64,000 bases of DNA from Mucilaginibacter empetricola (GTDB lineage Bacteria; Bacteroidota; Bacteroidia; Sphingobacteriales; Sphingobacteriaceae): NCBI RefSeq assembly GCF_024808665.1, contig NZ_JANUBZ010000004.1:186001-250000 (forward strand), written 5' to 3'. Positions within the stretch are counted from its first letter, which is position 1. The number at the start of each line of letters is the position of its first letter. Below, piece by piece: positions 45,157 through 52,588 of the stretch. The notes beneath the pieces are model-generated. The model was not told the DNA's origin and did no database searches. It was given only the letters and a program-made list of their open reading frames with translations. The position numbers and the translations under genes are program-made.

Positions 45157-45522
45157 TGGAGCCGGAGGGATTCGAACCCTCGTCCAAACATGGTATAAGG
45201 TAAGCTTTCTACATGCTTAGCTTCTGTTTAATTGTAGGGAAGGGGAAGGCCAGTTGCTTGCCTGTACCGTCTTCCTTAGGTGCTTTATCTCGTTCGCTAT
45301 GCACACCTTAAGCAAACCAGTTTCATCTTTCGATGCCCCTGTTGCCGGTCCGATGAAACGGAAAACCGGCGGGACAAAAGCTAGCTAAATTCTAAATTAA
45401 GCAGCTAAGGCGTAGTTATTTTCGCCATTTGTAAGTTTGAGCGTTCAGATTAAAGCGCTAATTCACCCAACGCGCTGCATGCTTACCTACTTATCTCCAT
45501 CCTGTCAATTCCGGTCGACCCC
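45157..45522 (-). ncRNA. ssrA: tmRNA (ssrA)
   Basis: Transfer-messenger RNA that rescues stalled ribosomes and tags the nascent peptide. The 5' end GGGGTCG (45522-45516) pairs with 3' CGGCTCC (45164-45158), with discriminator A at 45157. The 3' T-arm is GAGGG-TTCGAAT-CCCTC. The tag frame reads GGC GAA AAT AAC TAC GCC TTA GCT GCT TAA (45426-45397), giving GENNYALAA, like the Bacteroides tag GETNYALAA. Pseudoknot-type pairing regions fill the middle. The CCA end is not fully encoded (CGA follows), so it must be added enzymatically. The gene points left into the island array, and its 3' end is the integration site. Length 366 nt. Confidence 0.93.
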
Positions 45523-45531
45523 ATTTTTGAG

Positions 45532-45580
45532 TTTGCAGTTTGCAGTTTGCAGTTTGCAGTTTGCAGTTTGCAGTTTGCAG
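45532..45580. repeat. Seven tandem TTTGCAG heptamers in the ssrA leader
   Basis: Seven exact copies of TTTGCAG (CTGCAAA on the transcribed strand) fill 45532-45580, with a partial eighth. They lie between the predicted ssrA TSS and the mature 5' end, so they would be transcribed and then removed, presumably by RNase P. A perfect short tandem array like this can change copy number. Confidence 0.9.
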
Positions 45581-45596
45581 TTTTTTGATAAGGGTA

Positions 45597-45628
45597 CAAA
45601 TATACAATTAACTTTACTCCCTTAAAAG
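45597..45628 (-). promoter_or_regulatory. Predicted ssrA promoter
   Basis: On the minus strand CTTTT (45628-45624), 19 bp, TATATTTG (45604-45597) matches the Bacteroidota promoter consensus TTTG-N19-21-TAnnTTTG. The TSS should be near 45591, about 70 nt before the mature tmRNA 5' end. Confidence 0.65.
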
Positions 45629-45716
45629 TAATATTTGCCGCTGTCTGCATACTGAAAGCTTCAACCCTATATTTACTGTTATCTGCCCACCTAAAACTGC
45701 AAACTGATGTCTGCTG

Positions 45717-46952
45717 TTATTTGCCTGCTGAAAACCGCCCACTTACTTCCAAAGCAACTGTCCTTCCCGGATAAACCTTCAGCGCTTCTTCCAGGCAGAT
45801 CATAGCTTTTTCAATATCGCTTATATTTAATACATAGGCCATGCGCACCTCGTTAAGTCCGGCGCCAGGGGTGCTGTAAAAGCCGGTTGCCGGGGCCATC
45901 ATTACGGTTTGATTGTTCAGGCTAAAGCTTTCTAACATCCATTGACAAAACTTATCAGCGTTATCAATAGGTAGTTTGGCCACCACGTAAAATGCGCCGC
46001 CAGGATTAGGGCAATAAACACCGTCTATTTTATTTAATGCATTCACAATAGTGTTGCGACGGGCAGTATATTCTTTGTTTACGGCTTCAAAGTATTCATC
46101 TGGCGTATCAACTGCGGCTTCTCCGGCAATTTGTTCAACCATGCCTGCACTTAATCTGGCCTGTGCAAATTTTAGTCCGGCGGTTAATACCTCTTTGTTT
46201 TTGGTGATCAGGCAGCCTAATCTGGCACCGCAGGCACTGTAGCGCTTGCTCACGGTATCCATCACAATAACGTTTTCATCCAAACCACTTAAATGCATAG
46301 GCGATATAAATGATTGTCCGTCATAACAAAACTCCCGGTAAGCCTCGTCCGAAAACAGGTATAGGTCATATTTTAAAACCAGTGCCTTTAAAGCGTCCAT
46401 CTCTTCTTTTGAATATAAATAACCCGTAGGGTTATTCGGATTACAAATAATAATGGCCTTGGTTTTAGGGGTGATCAGTTTCTCAAACTCAGCAATAAGA
46501 GGTAGGGCAAAACCATTATCAATATACGATAAAATAGGTTTTACCACAATATCACTCTGGCAGGCAAAACCGTTGTAGTTGGCATAAAAAGGCTCCGGAA
46601 TAATCACCTCATCGCCCGGATTAAGACAGGCCATCATAGAAATGGTGATCGCTTCGGATCCACCTGTGGTAACAATAATGTTTTCGGGAGTAATATTATA
46701 GCCTATCTTGTTATAATATTCAGTCAGTTTTTTTCTGTATGATAATGTTCCTTCAGAAGGAGTATATGCCCAAACTTTAAAATCAATGTTTTTAATAGCG
46801 TTCAGCATCCCCTCAGGCGTCTCAATATCCGGCTGACCGATGTTTAAATGATAAACTTTTTTACCATCCAACTTAGCCTTATCAGCATAAGGCGTTAATT
46901 TACGTATTGGCGAGGCAGGCATTTGCTGCCCTTTGTGCGAAATTTTTGGCAT
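45717..46952 (-). CDS. PLP-dependent aminotransferase (class I/II)
   Basis: About 411 aa from MPKISHKGQQMPASPIRKL. Fold-type I aminotransferase: substrate loop YHLNIGQPDIETPEGM, TTGGSEAITISMMA, NPNNPTGYLYSKEE with the PLP-ring aspartate/Tyr in LFSDEAYREFCYD, and the Schiff-base lysine in DTVSKRYSACGARLG. Cytosolic, probably transfers amino groups between an amino acid (aspartate- or aromatic-like) and 2-oxoglutarate. Complete and well conserved, thus a core chromosomal gene to the right of the island block. Confidence 0.93.
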   Translation of the reverse strand: MPKISHKGQQMPASPIRKLTPYADKAKLDGKKVYHLNIGQPDIETPEGMLNAIKNIDFKVWAYTPSEGTLSYRKKLTEYYNKIGYNITPENIIVTTGGSEAITISMMACLNPGDEVIIPEPFYANYNGFACQSDIVVKPILSYIDNGFALPLIAEFEKLITPKTKAIIICNPNNPTGYLYSKEEMDALKALVLKYDLYLFSDEAYREFCYDGQSFISPMHLSGLDENVIVMDTVSKRYSACGARLGCLITKNKEVLTAGLKFAQARLSAGMVEQIAGEAAVDTPDEYFEAVNKEYTARRNTIVNALNKIDGVYCPNPGGAFYVVAKLPIDNADKFCQWMLESFSLNNQTVMMAPATGFYSTPGAGLNEVRMAYVLNISDIEKAMICLEEALKVYPGRTVALEVSGRFSAGK

Positions 46953-46985
46953 GTGCAAAATTAGTAAAAGATACTAATGCACCGA

Positions 46986-47012
46986 AAACAAAAAAGGCAC
47001 ACCTTAGTGTAC
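46986..47012 (-). terminator. Rho-independent terminator of the DUF1573 gene
   Basis: On the minus strand GGTACAC (47012-47006) pairs with GTGTGCC (47001-46995) around TAAG, followed by TTTTTTGTTTT. Lies between the DUF1573 gene and the aminotransferase gene. Confidence 0.7.
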
Positions 47013-47072
47013 CTTGTGTAATTTTTTTAAGAGATTTTAACGGGCCTGCGGATTCCGCAATCCCAAGCCGGC

Positions 47073-47477
47073 TTAATTACTACTGCTTGTTGCGGGTTTT
47101 GCTATCACCTCGCCCACAATATTTAAATATTTTTGCGGAGTTTTAGCATTTGAAGTAACAACAATAGTTTTGTTAAACGGAGCAGCTACCGCAGCATTGT
47201 ACGTAATTTTGATTAACCCTTTATCGCCGCTTTTTACTGGCGTTTTGGTATAATCGGCAATGGTGCAGCCACATGTTGGTCTAACTTCTGTCAAAATCAA
47301 CGGTTCTTTTCCAATGTTAGTAAACTCAAACACAGTGGTTACCGGAGTTCCTTGTGGAATTTTACCAAAATCGTGCTTTTCTTCGTTGAATTTAAATTCA
47401 GCTTTTTCGTTATCTTGTGCCGATGCAGTAAAGGCAAAGCCTAATATCACTGCGCATACTAAAAGTAATTTTTTCAT
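47073..47477 (-). CDS. DUF1573 domain exported protein
   Basis: 134 aa from MKKLLLVCAVILGFAFTASA, a signal peptide. The DUF1573 core follows: KFNEEKHDFGKIPQGTPVTT, FEFTNIGKEPLILTEVRPTC, GCTIADYTKTPVKSGDKGLI and ITVTYNAA-like ITYNAAVAAPFNKTIVVTSN. The family has an Ig-like fold (ASPM/SPD-2-Hydin type) in the periplasm; role unknown. A -7 box TATATTTG at 47504-47497 supports this start. Confidence 0.92.
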   Translation of the reverse strand: MKKLLLVCAVILGFAFTASAQDNEKAEFKFNEEKHDFGKIPQGTPVTTVFEFTNIGKEPLILTEVRPTCGCTIADYTKTPVKSGDKGLIKITYNAAVAAPFNKTIVVTSNAKTPQKYLNIVGEVIAKPATSSSN

Positions 47478-47496
47478 ATTCAGGTCTTGTATACGA

Positions 47497-47504
47497 CAAA
47501 TATA
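47497..47504 (-). promoter_or_regulatory. -7 box of the DUF1573 gene
   Basis: TATATTTG on the minus strand matches TAnnTTTG and lies about 20 bp before the start codon at 47477. A clear -33 box is not visible. Confidence 0.5.
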
Positions 47505-47613
47505 AAACGTTTGTTGCAATAAAAAAACTATTCCACAAACTGAATGTTTTATAGGTTACATAGATAAATACAGAATAGAATTTTATAATTTTACCGACTA
47601 AACAAAATTTTAT

Positions 47614-50046
47614 ATGCCCGAAACTGCAATAAACGCTACAGATAAGTTGAATACTGCTGAGCTCAGTTTTGATGATTTTAAGAAGTTAGTGATTGAAGAT
47701 TACCGGATTGCGGTTGAAAGCCGGCAGGCAAGCTTGATTGGCAGGAGGGAAGTACTAACGGGCAAGGCCAAGTTTGGAATATTTGGCGATGGCAAGGAAG
47801 TAGCACAACTGGCTATGGCAAAAGCCTTTAAAAAAGGTGATTGGCGCGCGGGGTACTACCGCGATCAAACTTTTATGTTTGCTACGGGTATGAGCAATCT
47901 GTTTGAGTTTTTTGCTCAGCTATACGCTTATCCCGATGTGGAGAAAGATCCGGCATCGGCTGGCCGCCAGATGAATTGTCACTATGCTACCCGCTATGTT
48001 AATGCCGATGGTAACTGGGCAAACCAGGCCGAAACAATGAATTGCAGTTCGGATATTTCAACAACCGGCGGCCACATGCCGCGCTTGCTTGGTTTGGCAT
48101 ATGCTTCGAAGCTATATAGGCAAAATAAAGAATTAGCTTATCTGAACCAATTTTCCGTTAGTGGCAATGAAGTGGCTTTTGGCACAATAGGCAATGGCTC
48201 AACATCCGAAGGTTTATTTTTTGAAGCTTTTAATGCAGCAGGTGTTTTGCAGGTGCCCATGGCTATTTCTGTTTGGGACGATGCCTATGCTATTTCTGTT
48301 CCGGCTAAGCTGCAAACTACTAAGGAGGATATATCCGAAATATTAAAAGGTTTTCAACGCGAAAAAGATACCAACGGGTACGAAATATTTAAAGTGCGTG
48401 GCTGGGATTATCCCGCCTTGTGCGAAACCTATGAGCGTGCCATTAAAGTTTGCCGCGAAGAGCATGTGCCTGTTTTAATACACGTTATTGAAATGACGCA
48501 GCCGCAGGGGCACTCAACATCAGGCTCGCACGAGAGGTATAAATCAAAGGAACGCCTGGTCTGGGAGGACGAGCACGATTGTATATTGCAAATGCGTAAA
48601 TGGATGATCGCATCAGCTATTACAACAGAAGCAGAGTTGGATGAAATAGAGGCCACGGCAAAAAAATATGTCCGCGATTGCCAGCGTCAGGTATGGAATG
48701 ATTTGAGCGAGGGAATATTAAAGGAGTTAAACGAAGCATCGCAATTAATTGAAAGTCTTGCCCAGGTGGTTGCTGCACAGGATGAATTATTGCTTTTAGC
48801 ATCAATCCTGCGCGATTGTGTTGACCCTGGTCGTAATAATGTAGTTGGCGCCATACGCAAAGCATTACGGCTTACTTTAAAGGATGATGTTTACCAAAGG
48901 GAAGCGTTGATTAGCTGGCTTGCCGATGAAAATGCTAAAAATAAAGAACGCTATAACTCCAAGCTGTTTAGCGAAACACTGCGCTCGCCTTTAAATATAG
49001 AGAAGGTTGATGCTGAGTATAACGATGAATCAAAATTCATTGATGGCCGCGAAGTATTAAATGCTTGTTTCGATGCCAACTTTGAACGTGATAAAAGTAT
49101 TGTAGCCTTTGGCGAAGATGTGGGCGCCATAGGCGACGTAAATCAAGGCTTTGCAGGCCTGCAAAGTAAATATGGTGATTTACGGATCACCGATACCGGC
49201 ATCCGCGAAGCTACGATAATAGGGCAGGGTATGGGTCTGGCTATGCGCGGCTTAAAACCAATTGCCGAAATTCAATACCTCGATTACCTGTTATATGCCA
49301 TCAACGTTATCAGCGATGATTTGGCAAGCTTAAGTTACCGTACCTATGGTGGACAAAAAGCACCTTTAATTATACGTACCCGTGGCCATCGTTTGGAAGG
49401 TATATGGCATTCCGGCTCGCCAATGGGTTTAATATTAAATGCTATGCGTGGTATACATATCTGCGTTCCGCGCGATATGACACAAGCTGCAGGCATGTAT
49501 AACCTGTTACTAAGAGGCGATGAGCCTGCACTGGTAATAGAGTGTTTAAATGGTTATCGCTTAAAAGAAAAACTGCCGGTTAATGTAGGCGAATTTACCG
49601 TTCCTTTGGGTAAGGCAGAAATCTTAAAGCAAGGCACTGATATTACTATAGTTTCATACGGCTCCACCCTGCGTATTGTGATGGAGGCCGCTAAAGAGCT
49701 GGAAGAACTGGGCATTAATATAGAAGTTATCGACCCGCAAACGCTGCATCCATTTGATACAGGTAATGTTTGTGGTCAATCGTTAAAGAAAACCAGCAAG
49801 CTTTTAATAGTTGATGAAGATTTGCCGGGTGCCGGTTCTGCTTATATTTTGCAAAGAGTACTGGAAGCTCAAAAAGGCTATTATTCATTGGATGCACAAC
49901 CAAGAACGCTGAGCGCCAAAGAACATCGCCCGCCGTATGGCTCCGATGGCGATTACTTCACCAAACCATCAGTTGATGATGTTATTGAAACCGTGTACGG
50001 CATGATGAATGAGACTGATCCGTATAAATTCCCGCCGATTTTTTAA
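47614..50046 (+). CDS. Fused alpha/beta E1 of a 2-oxoacid dehydrogenase complex
   Basis: 810 aa, thiamine diphosphate-dependent decarboxylase. Residues about 50-370 are the alpha part (GYYRDQTFMFATGMSNLFEF, and the ThDP motif G-N-G-S-T-S-E-G in place of GDG, followed by FFEAFNAAGVLQVPM and WDDAYAIS). Residues about 475-805 are the beta part (IVAFGEDVGAIGDVNQGFAG, PIAEIQYLDYLLYA, VIDPQTLHPFD). Such fused E1 proteins are usual in Bacteroidota and serve branched-chain 2-oxoacid or pyruvate oxidation; substrate class not determined. E2 and E3 genes are not in the window. Confidence 0.92.
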   Translation: MPETAINATDKLNTAELSFDDFKKLVIEDYRIAVESRQASLIGRREVLTGKAKFGIFGDGKEVAQLAMAKAFKKGDWRAGYYRDQTFMFATGMSNLFEFFAQLYAYPDVEKDPASAGRQMNCHYATRYVNADGNWANQAETMNCSSDISTTGGHMPRLLGLAYASKLYRQNKELAYLNQFSVSGNEVAFGTIGNGSTSEGLFFEAFNAAGVLQVPMAISVWDDAYAISVPAKLQTTKEDISEILKGFQREKDTNGYEIFKVRGWDYPALCETYERAIKVCREEHVPVLIHVIEMTQPQGHSTSGSHERYKSKERLVWEDEHDCILQMRKWMIASAITTEAELDEIEATAKKYVRDCQRQVWNDLSEGILKELNEASQLIESLAQVVAAQDELLLLASILRDCVDPGRNNVVGAIRKALRLTLKDDVYQREALISWLADENAKNKERYNSKLFSETLRSPLNIEKVDAEYNDESKFIDGREVLNACFDANFERDKSIVAFGEDVGAIGDVNQGFAGLQSKYGDLRITDTGIREATIIGQGMGLAMRGLKPIAEIQYLDYLLYAINVISDDLASLSYRTYGGQKAPLIIRTRGHRLEGIWHSGSPMGLILNAMRGIHICVPRDMTQAAGMYNLLLRGDEPALVIECLNGYRLKEKLPVNVGEFTVPLGKAEILKQGTDITIVSYGSTLRIVMEAAKELEELGINIEVIDPQTLHPFDTGNVCGQSLKKTSKLLIVDEDLPGAGSAYILQRVLEAQKGYYSLDAQPRTLSAKEHRPPYGSDGDYFTKPSVDDVIETVYGMMNETDPYKFPPIF

Positions 50047-50085
50047 TGTGTCAGTTCGCTGATCGTTCAATTATAATAATAAACT

Positions 50086-50122
50086 TATTTTTGCATCCCG
50101 GTTTTTTAGCCGGGATTTTTAT
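50086..50122 (+). promoter_or_regulatory. -7 box and hairpin before the nitroreductase gene
   Basis: TATTTTTG (50086-50093) fits TAnnTTTG. Just after it, ATCCCGG (50095-50101) pairs with CCGGGAT (50110-50116) and is followed by a T run, so the hairpin could end the E1 transcript, or form the 5' end of the nitroreductase mRNA. Confidence 0.5.
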
Positions 50123-50133
50123 TTTTTATAACT

Positions 50134-50712
50134 ATGGATACTACTTTTTCAACAATTTCAACCATAATTAAAAACCGCCGTACCACAAAGGCTTTCGCCA
50201 TGAACGGCAACAAAATACCAAATGGACATATTGCTGCCCTTTTAGAACTGGCCGACTGGGCGCCAACGCATGGTTACACCGAGCCATGGCGCTTTATTGT
50301 TTATGAATACCCCGCCGAGTTTTGCCAGCAGCATGCTGATCTGTACAAACAAAACAGCATGGGCGACAATTTTAACCCAACTACCTATAATAACCTGATT
50401 CATCAGGGAGATACTGCATCGCATGTTATTATTGCTGTTATGAAGAGAGGTACTATAGCTAAAATTCCTGCTTTTGAGGAAATTGCTGCGGTATCATGCG
50501 CGGTGCAGAATATATTGCTGGGCGCAACTGCTTTAAATATTGCTTCATTTTGGAGTACAGGGGGCATGGCTAACAAGCCGGAATTTAAAGATTTTTTTCA
50601 GTTTGGTGATGATGATATTATCATCGGAGTTTTATATCTTGGCTATGCGGATGCTATTGCTGAAGGCAAGCGGACTATTAATTTAGAAGAAAAAATTAAA
50701 TGGGTTAAATAA
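50134..50712 (+). CDS. Nitroreductase family protein
   Basis: 192 aa. FMN-binding opening IIKNRRTTKAFAMNGNKI, then LLELADWAPTHGYTEPWRFI (the substrate/FMN loop), AVQNILLGATALNIASFWST and IIGVLYLGYAD. Complete length for a YdjA-like nitroreductase: NAD(P)H-dependent reduction of nitro groups or quinones, dimeric, cytosolic. Single gene. Conserved Arg-Arg start and the GWxT-like segment support the family call. Confidence 0.9.
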   Translation: MDTTFSTISTIIKNRRTTKAFAMNGNKIPNGHIAALLELADWAPTHGYTEPWRFIVYEYPAEFCQQHADLYKQNSMGDNFNPTTYNNLIHQGDTASHVIIAVMKRGTIAKIPAFEEIAAVSCAVQNILLGATALNIASFWSTGGMANKPEFKDFFQFGDDDIIIGVLYLGYADAIAEGKRTINLEEKIKWVK

Positions 50713-50802
50713 TAAACCTGTTTTTTATGAGTTAATTGATAGTTACGTTGTACGATTTGATAATATTGATTTAAGATTAAATTAAACTATTGATTATGTT
50801 TT

Positions 50803-50894
50803 ATTGATTAAATATTTTAATCAATGGTTTATATTTGTATCTTTGCAGCGAAATTTAAATAAATGGAAAAAGCGGAACCCTAATTCGGCTTTTT
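50803..50894 (+). promoter_or_regulatory. Leader region of the L,D-transpeptidase gene: palindrome, promoter, mini-ORF, hairpin
   Basis: ATTGATTAAA-TAT-TTTAATCAAT (50803-50825) is a perfect 10-bp inverted repeat. Two adjacent -7 candidates, TATATTTG (50830-50837) and TATCTTTG (50838-50845), follow. The leader then has a six-codon ORF MEKAEP (50863-50883) whose stop lies in the loop of a hairpin: AAAAAGCGGAA (50867-50877) with TTCGGCTTTTT (50884-50894), one G-G mismatch, ending in T's. Looks like a repressor site followed by an attenuator. ATTGAT also recurs at 50763-50770, 50789 and 50921. Confidence 0.5.
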
Positions 50895-50945
50895 ACGTAA
50901 AATAAAACCACTAATTAAAATATTGATTAAACTCATATTTAGAGA

Positions 50946-51737
50946 ATGAAAAAACATTTTTTTGGCCTTGTTTGTATTTTATTAATACTTGCAATTACCG
51001 GCATCAGCTGGAAACCTGTTAGCAGAAACAAAAGTAAAATAGCAACAAATGTAAACCGTCCGTTTACTGCCAATGAGTTTTTGGAAAGGTATATTTCCAA
51101 TATTTATGAGTCTGCACATCTGGAAGAATCGGGCCTGGCGATGGAAGTATTTAAAAAAGCCATTACCGGTTACCTCAATTTAAAAGGAAGAAACAAACTG
51201 CCTGCAAATAGCTCAGTAGTTACCGTAGTTGATCTGGCAAAATCAAGCCACGAGAAAAGGATGTGGATAATTGATGTTTTAAATAAAACACTTATACTAA
51301 ATACCTGGGTAGCACACGGCCACGGAAGCGGTGGCGATATGGCTACCCGTTTTTCTGATAAAATGGACTCACATAAAAGCAGCCTTGGTTTTTATTTAAC
51401 CGATGATGTTTATTATGGCAAAAATGGCCGCTCATTACGCTTAGACGGACTTGACGCCGGTTTCAATAGCCACGCCCGTGCCCGTGCCATTGTTGTACAT
51501 GGTGCCGACTATGTTGGTGAAGGTAATATCGACGAAGAAGGCCGCCTGGGCCGCAGCTATGGCTGTCCTGCTGTATCGCCTGATGTTGCTGATATGGTTA
51601 TTGATAACATTAAGGACAAAACAGTATTATTTATCAACGGAAACAGCAATAAATATTCATCAAAATATCTGGATCGCGAGATTGCAGCAAATTTTGTTTA
51701 TAATGATCCGGCCAACAGCTACATCGCTGACCTGTAA
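50946..51737 (+). CDS. Exported murein L,D-transpeptidase catalytic-domain family protein
   Basis: 263 aa with an N-terminal membrane/signal segment (FFGLVCILLILAITGISW). YkuD_2-type catalytic domain (about 105-240): WIIDVLNKTLILNTWVAHG, then ARAIVVHGADYVGEGNI, and catalytic site LGRSYGCPAVSPDVADM with the cysteine (SYGC) and the upstream His. Predicted periplasmic enzyme acting on peptidoglycan cross-links or lipoprotein anchoring. Its leader carries a possible attenuator. Confidence 0.9.
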   Translation: MKKHFFGLVCILLILAITGISWKPVSRNKSKIATNVNRPFTANEFLERYISNIYESAHLEESGLAMEVFKKAITGYLNLKGRNKLPANSSVVTVVDLAKSSHEKRMWIIDVLNKTLILNTWVAHGHGSGGDMATRFSDKMDSHKSSLGFYLTDDVYYGKNGRSLRLDGLDAGFNSHARARAIVVHGADYVGEGNIDEEGRLGRSYGCPAVSPDVADMVIDNIKDKTVLFINGNSNKYSSKYLDREIAANFVYNDPANSYIADL

Positions 51738-51993
51738 TCAAAATCTAGAATATTAAATAAAGCATTGTGGATGCTGCAAGTAAACTTGTAGCATTTTTTA
51801 TTATGGGGCTATAATAATTCAAATCGCTACTAAAGCTCAGTAATTGACAATGCAAATAATTGCAAGAAATGTGAAGCAAACGCCTCTGCGTCATTTGTCT
51901 GAACTTGGATTTATAAGATTTGAGGGATTATTGGATTTTGTTGCCCCTGTTGGTGTTGTCAGGAGACTATATACGAGTTAGACCATGAGGCTT
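51738..51993. other. Gene-free stretch with left inverted-repeat arm
   Basis: Bases 51885-51920 are one arm of a 36-bp inverted repeat whose other arm is at 52472-52507. CCTGTTGGTGTTGTCA at 51946-51961 recurs with one change at 52415-52430. No gene seen before 51994. Confidence 0.5.
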
Positions 51994-52185
51994 TTAAATT
52001 GTACTCGGCAACGATGCGAGTATAAAGACTGCTCCACATATAATTAGAGCAACAACCCAAATCCAATTAATAATATTACTTCCGATGGGATTCCAGTCTA
52101 CTTTAATCGTCCATTTATTCCAACGACGAAGAAGATAAGCAAAAGCAAAACAACCGTTGCCAATTAAAAAATTCTGCCAATTCAT
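51994..52185 (-). CDS. Small membrane protein of unknown function
   Basis: 63 aa: MNWQNFLIGNGCFAFAYLLR, a polar middle (WNKWTIKVDWNPIG), and a strongly hydrophobic C-terminal helix (IWVVALIICGAVFILASLP). Probably one or two membrane spans. Its ATG overlaps the stop of the upstream lysine-rich ORF (ATGA), which suggests translational coupling and supports both being real. Unknown function. Confidence 0.55.
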   Translation of the reverse strand: MNWQNFLIGNGCFAFAYLLRRWNKWTIKVDWNPIGSNIINWIWVVALIICGAVFILASLPSTI

Positions 52186-52306
52186 CTTTTAGGCTTCGGT
52201 TTAACTTCTTTCTTTTCTTTTTTTTCCGTAGCTGTTTTACTTACACTGGCTTTCATTATGCTGTGAAAGATGTTTGATGCTTCTTTGGGGGCTTTTCGTC
52301 TGACAT
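52182..52306 (-). pseudogene. Lysine-rich small protein, frameshifted at a five-C run
   Basis: From ATG at 52306 the frame reads MSDEKPP, then is offset by one base at the run of five C (plus strand GGGGG, 52287-52291). One extra C would give PKEASNIFHSIMKASVSK, then a Lys-rich tail (TEKKEKKEVKPKPKR) to the stop at 52182, i.e. a 41-aa protein of a type I recall as common in Sphingobacteriaceae. The ATG at 52256 alone would give 24 aa. Frameshift, programmed shift or assembly error cannot be told apart here. Confidence 0.5.
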
Positions 52307-52588
52307 AATTATATGTTTACCTTAAAATGTATTAGCTGCCGCAATAACCTGATTTCTAAACTTTAGCACCGACAACTTTCATCTATAATTATAAGATGTC
52401 GTTTATTGCTACTCCTGTTGGTCTTGTCACGGTAGAAGCCGTAAGGAAATAAGAAAATCCCTCAATCTCCCAATCTTATAAATCCAAGTTCAGACAAATG
52501 GCGCAGATGCATTGCCGCATGCTTCAAAAGCCTTCTTTTTTTTCTCCCGAACAACAGCAAAGGTCAGTTTTTTACTTTGCGGCTATCT

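Larger units (their letters stand above)
51885..52507. repeat. 36-bp inverted repeats framing two small ORFs
   Basis: TCTGCGTCATTTGTCTGAAC plus CTTGGATTTATAAGATT at 51885-51920 reappears in reverse complement at 52472-52507 with one difference. The arms contain the CATTTGTCTGAACTTGG phrase of a dispersed intergenic repeat known in Bacteroidota. The 623-bp unit encloses a small membrane ORF and a lysine-rich ORF. No transposase is present. Confidence 0.7.

Noticed and set aside
45532..45580. CRISPR-like array
   Set aside because: The repeat is only 7 bp with no spacers, so it is a simple tandem repeat.
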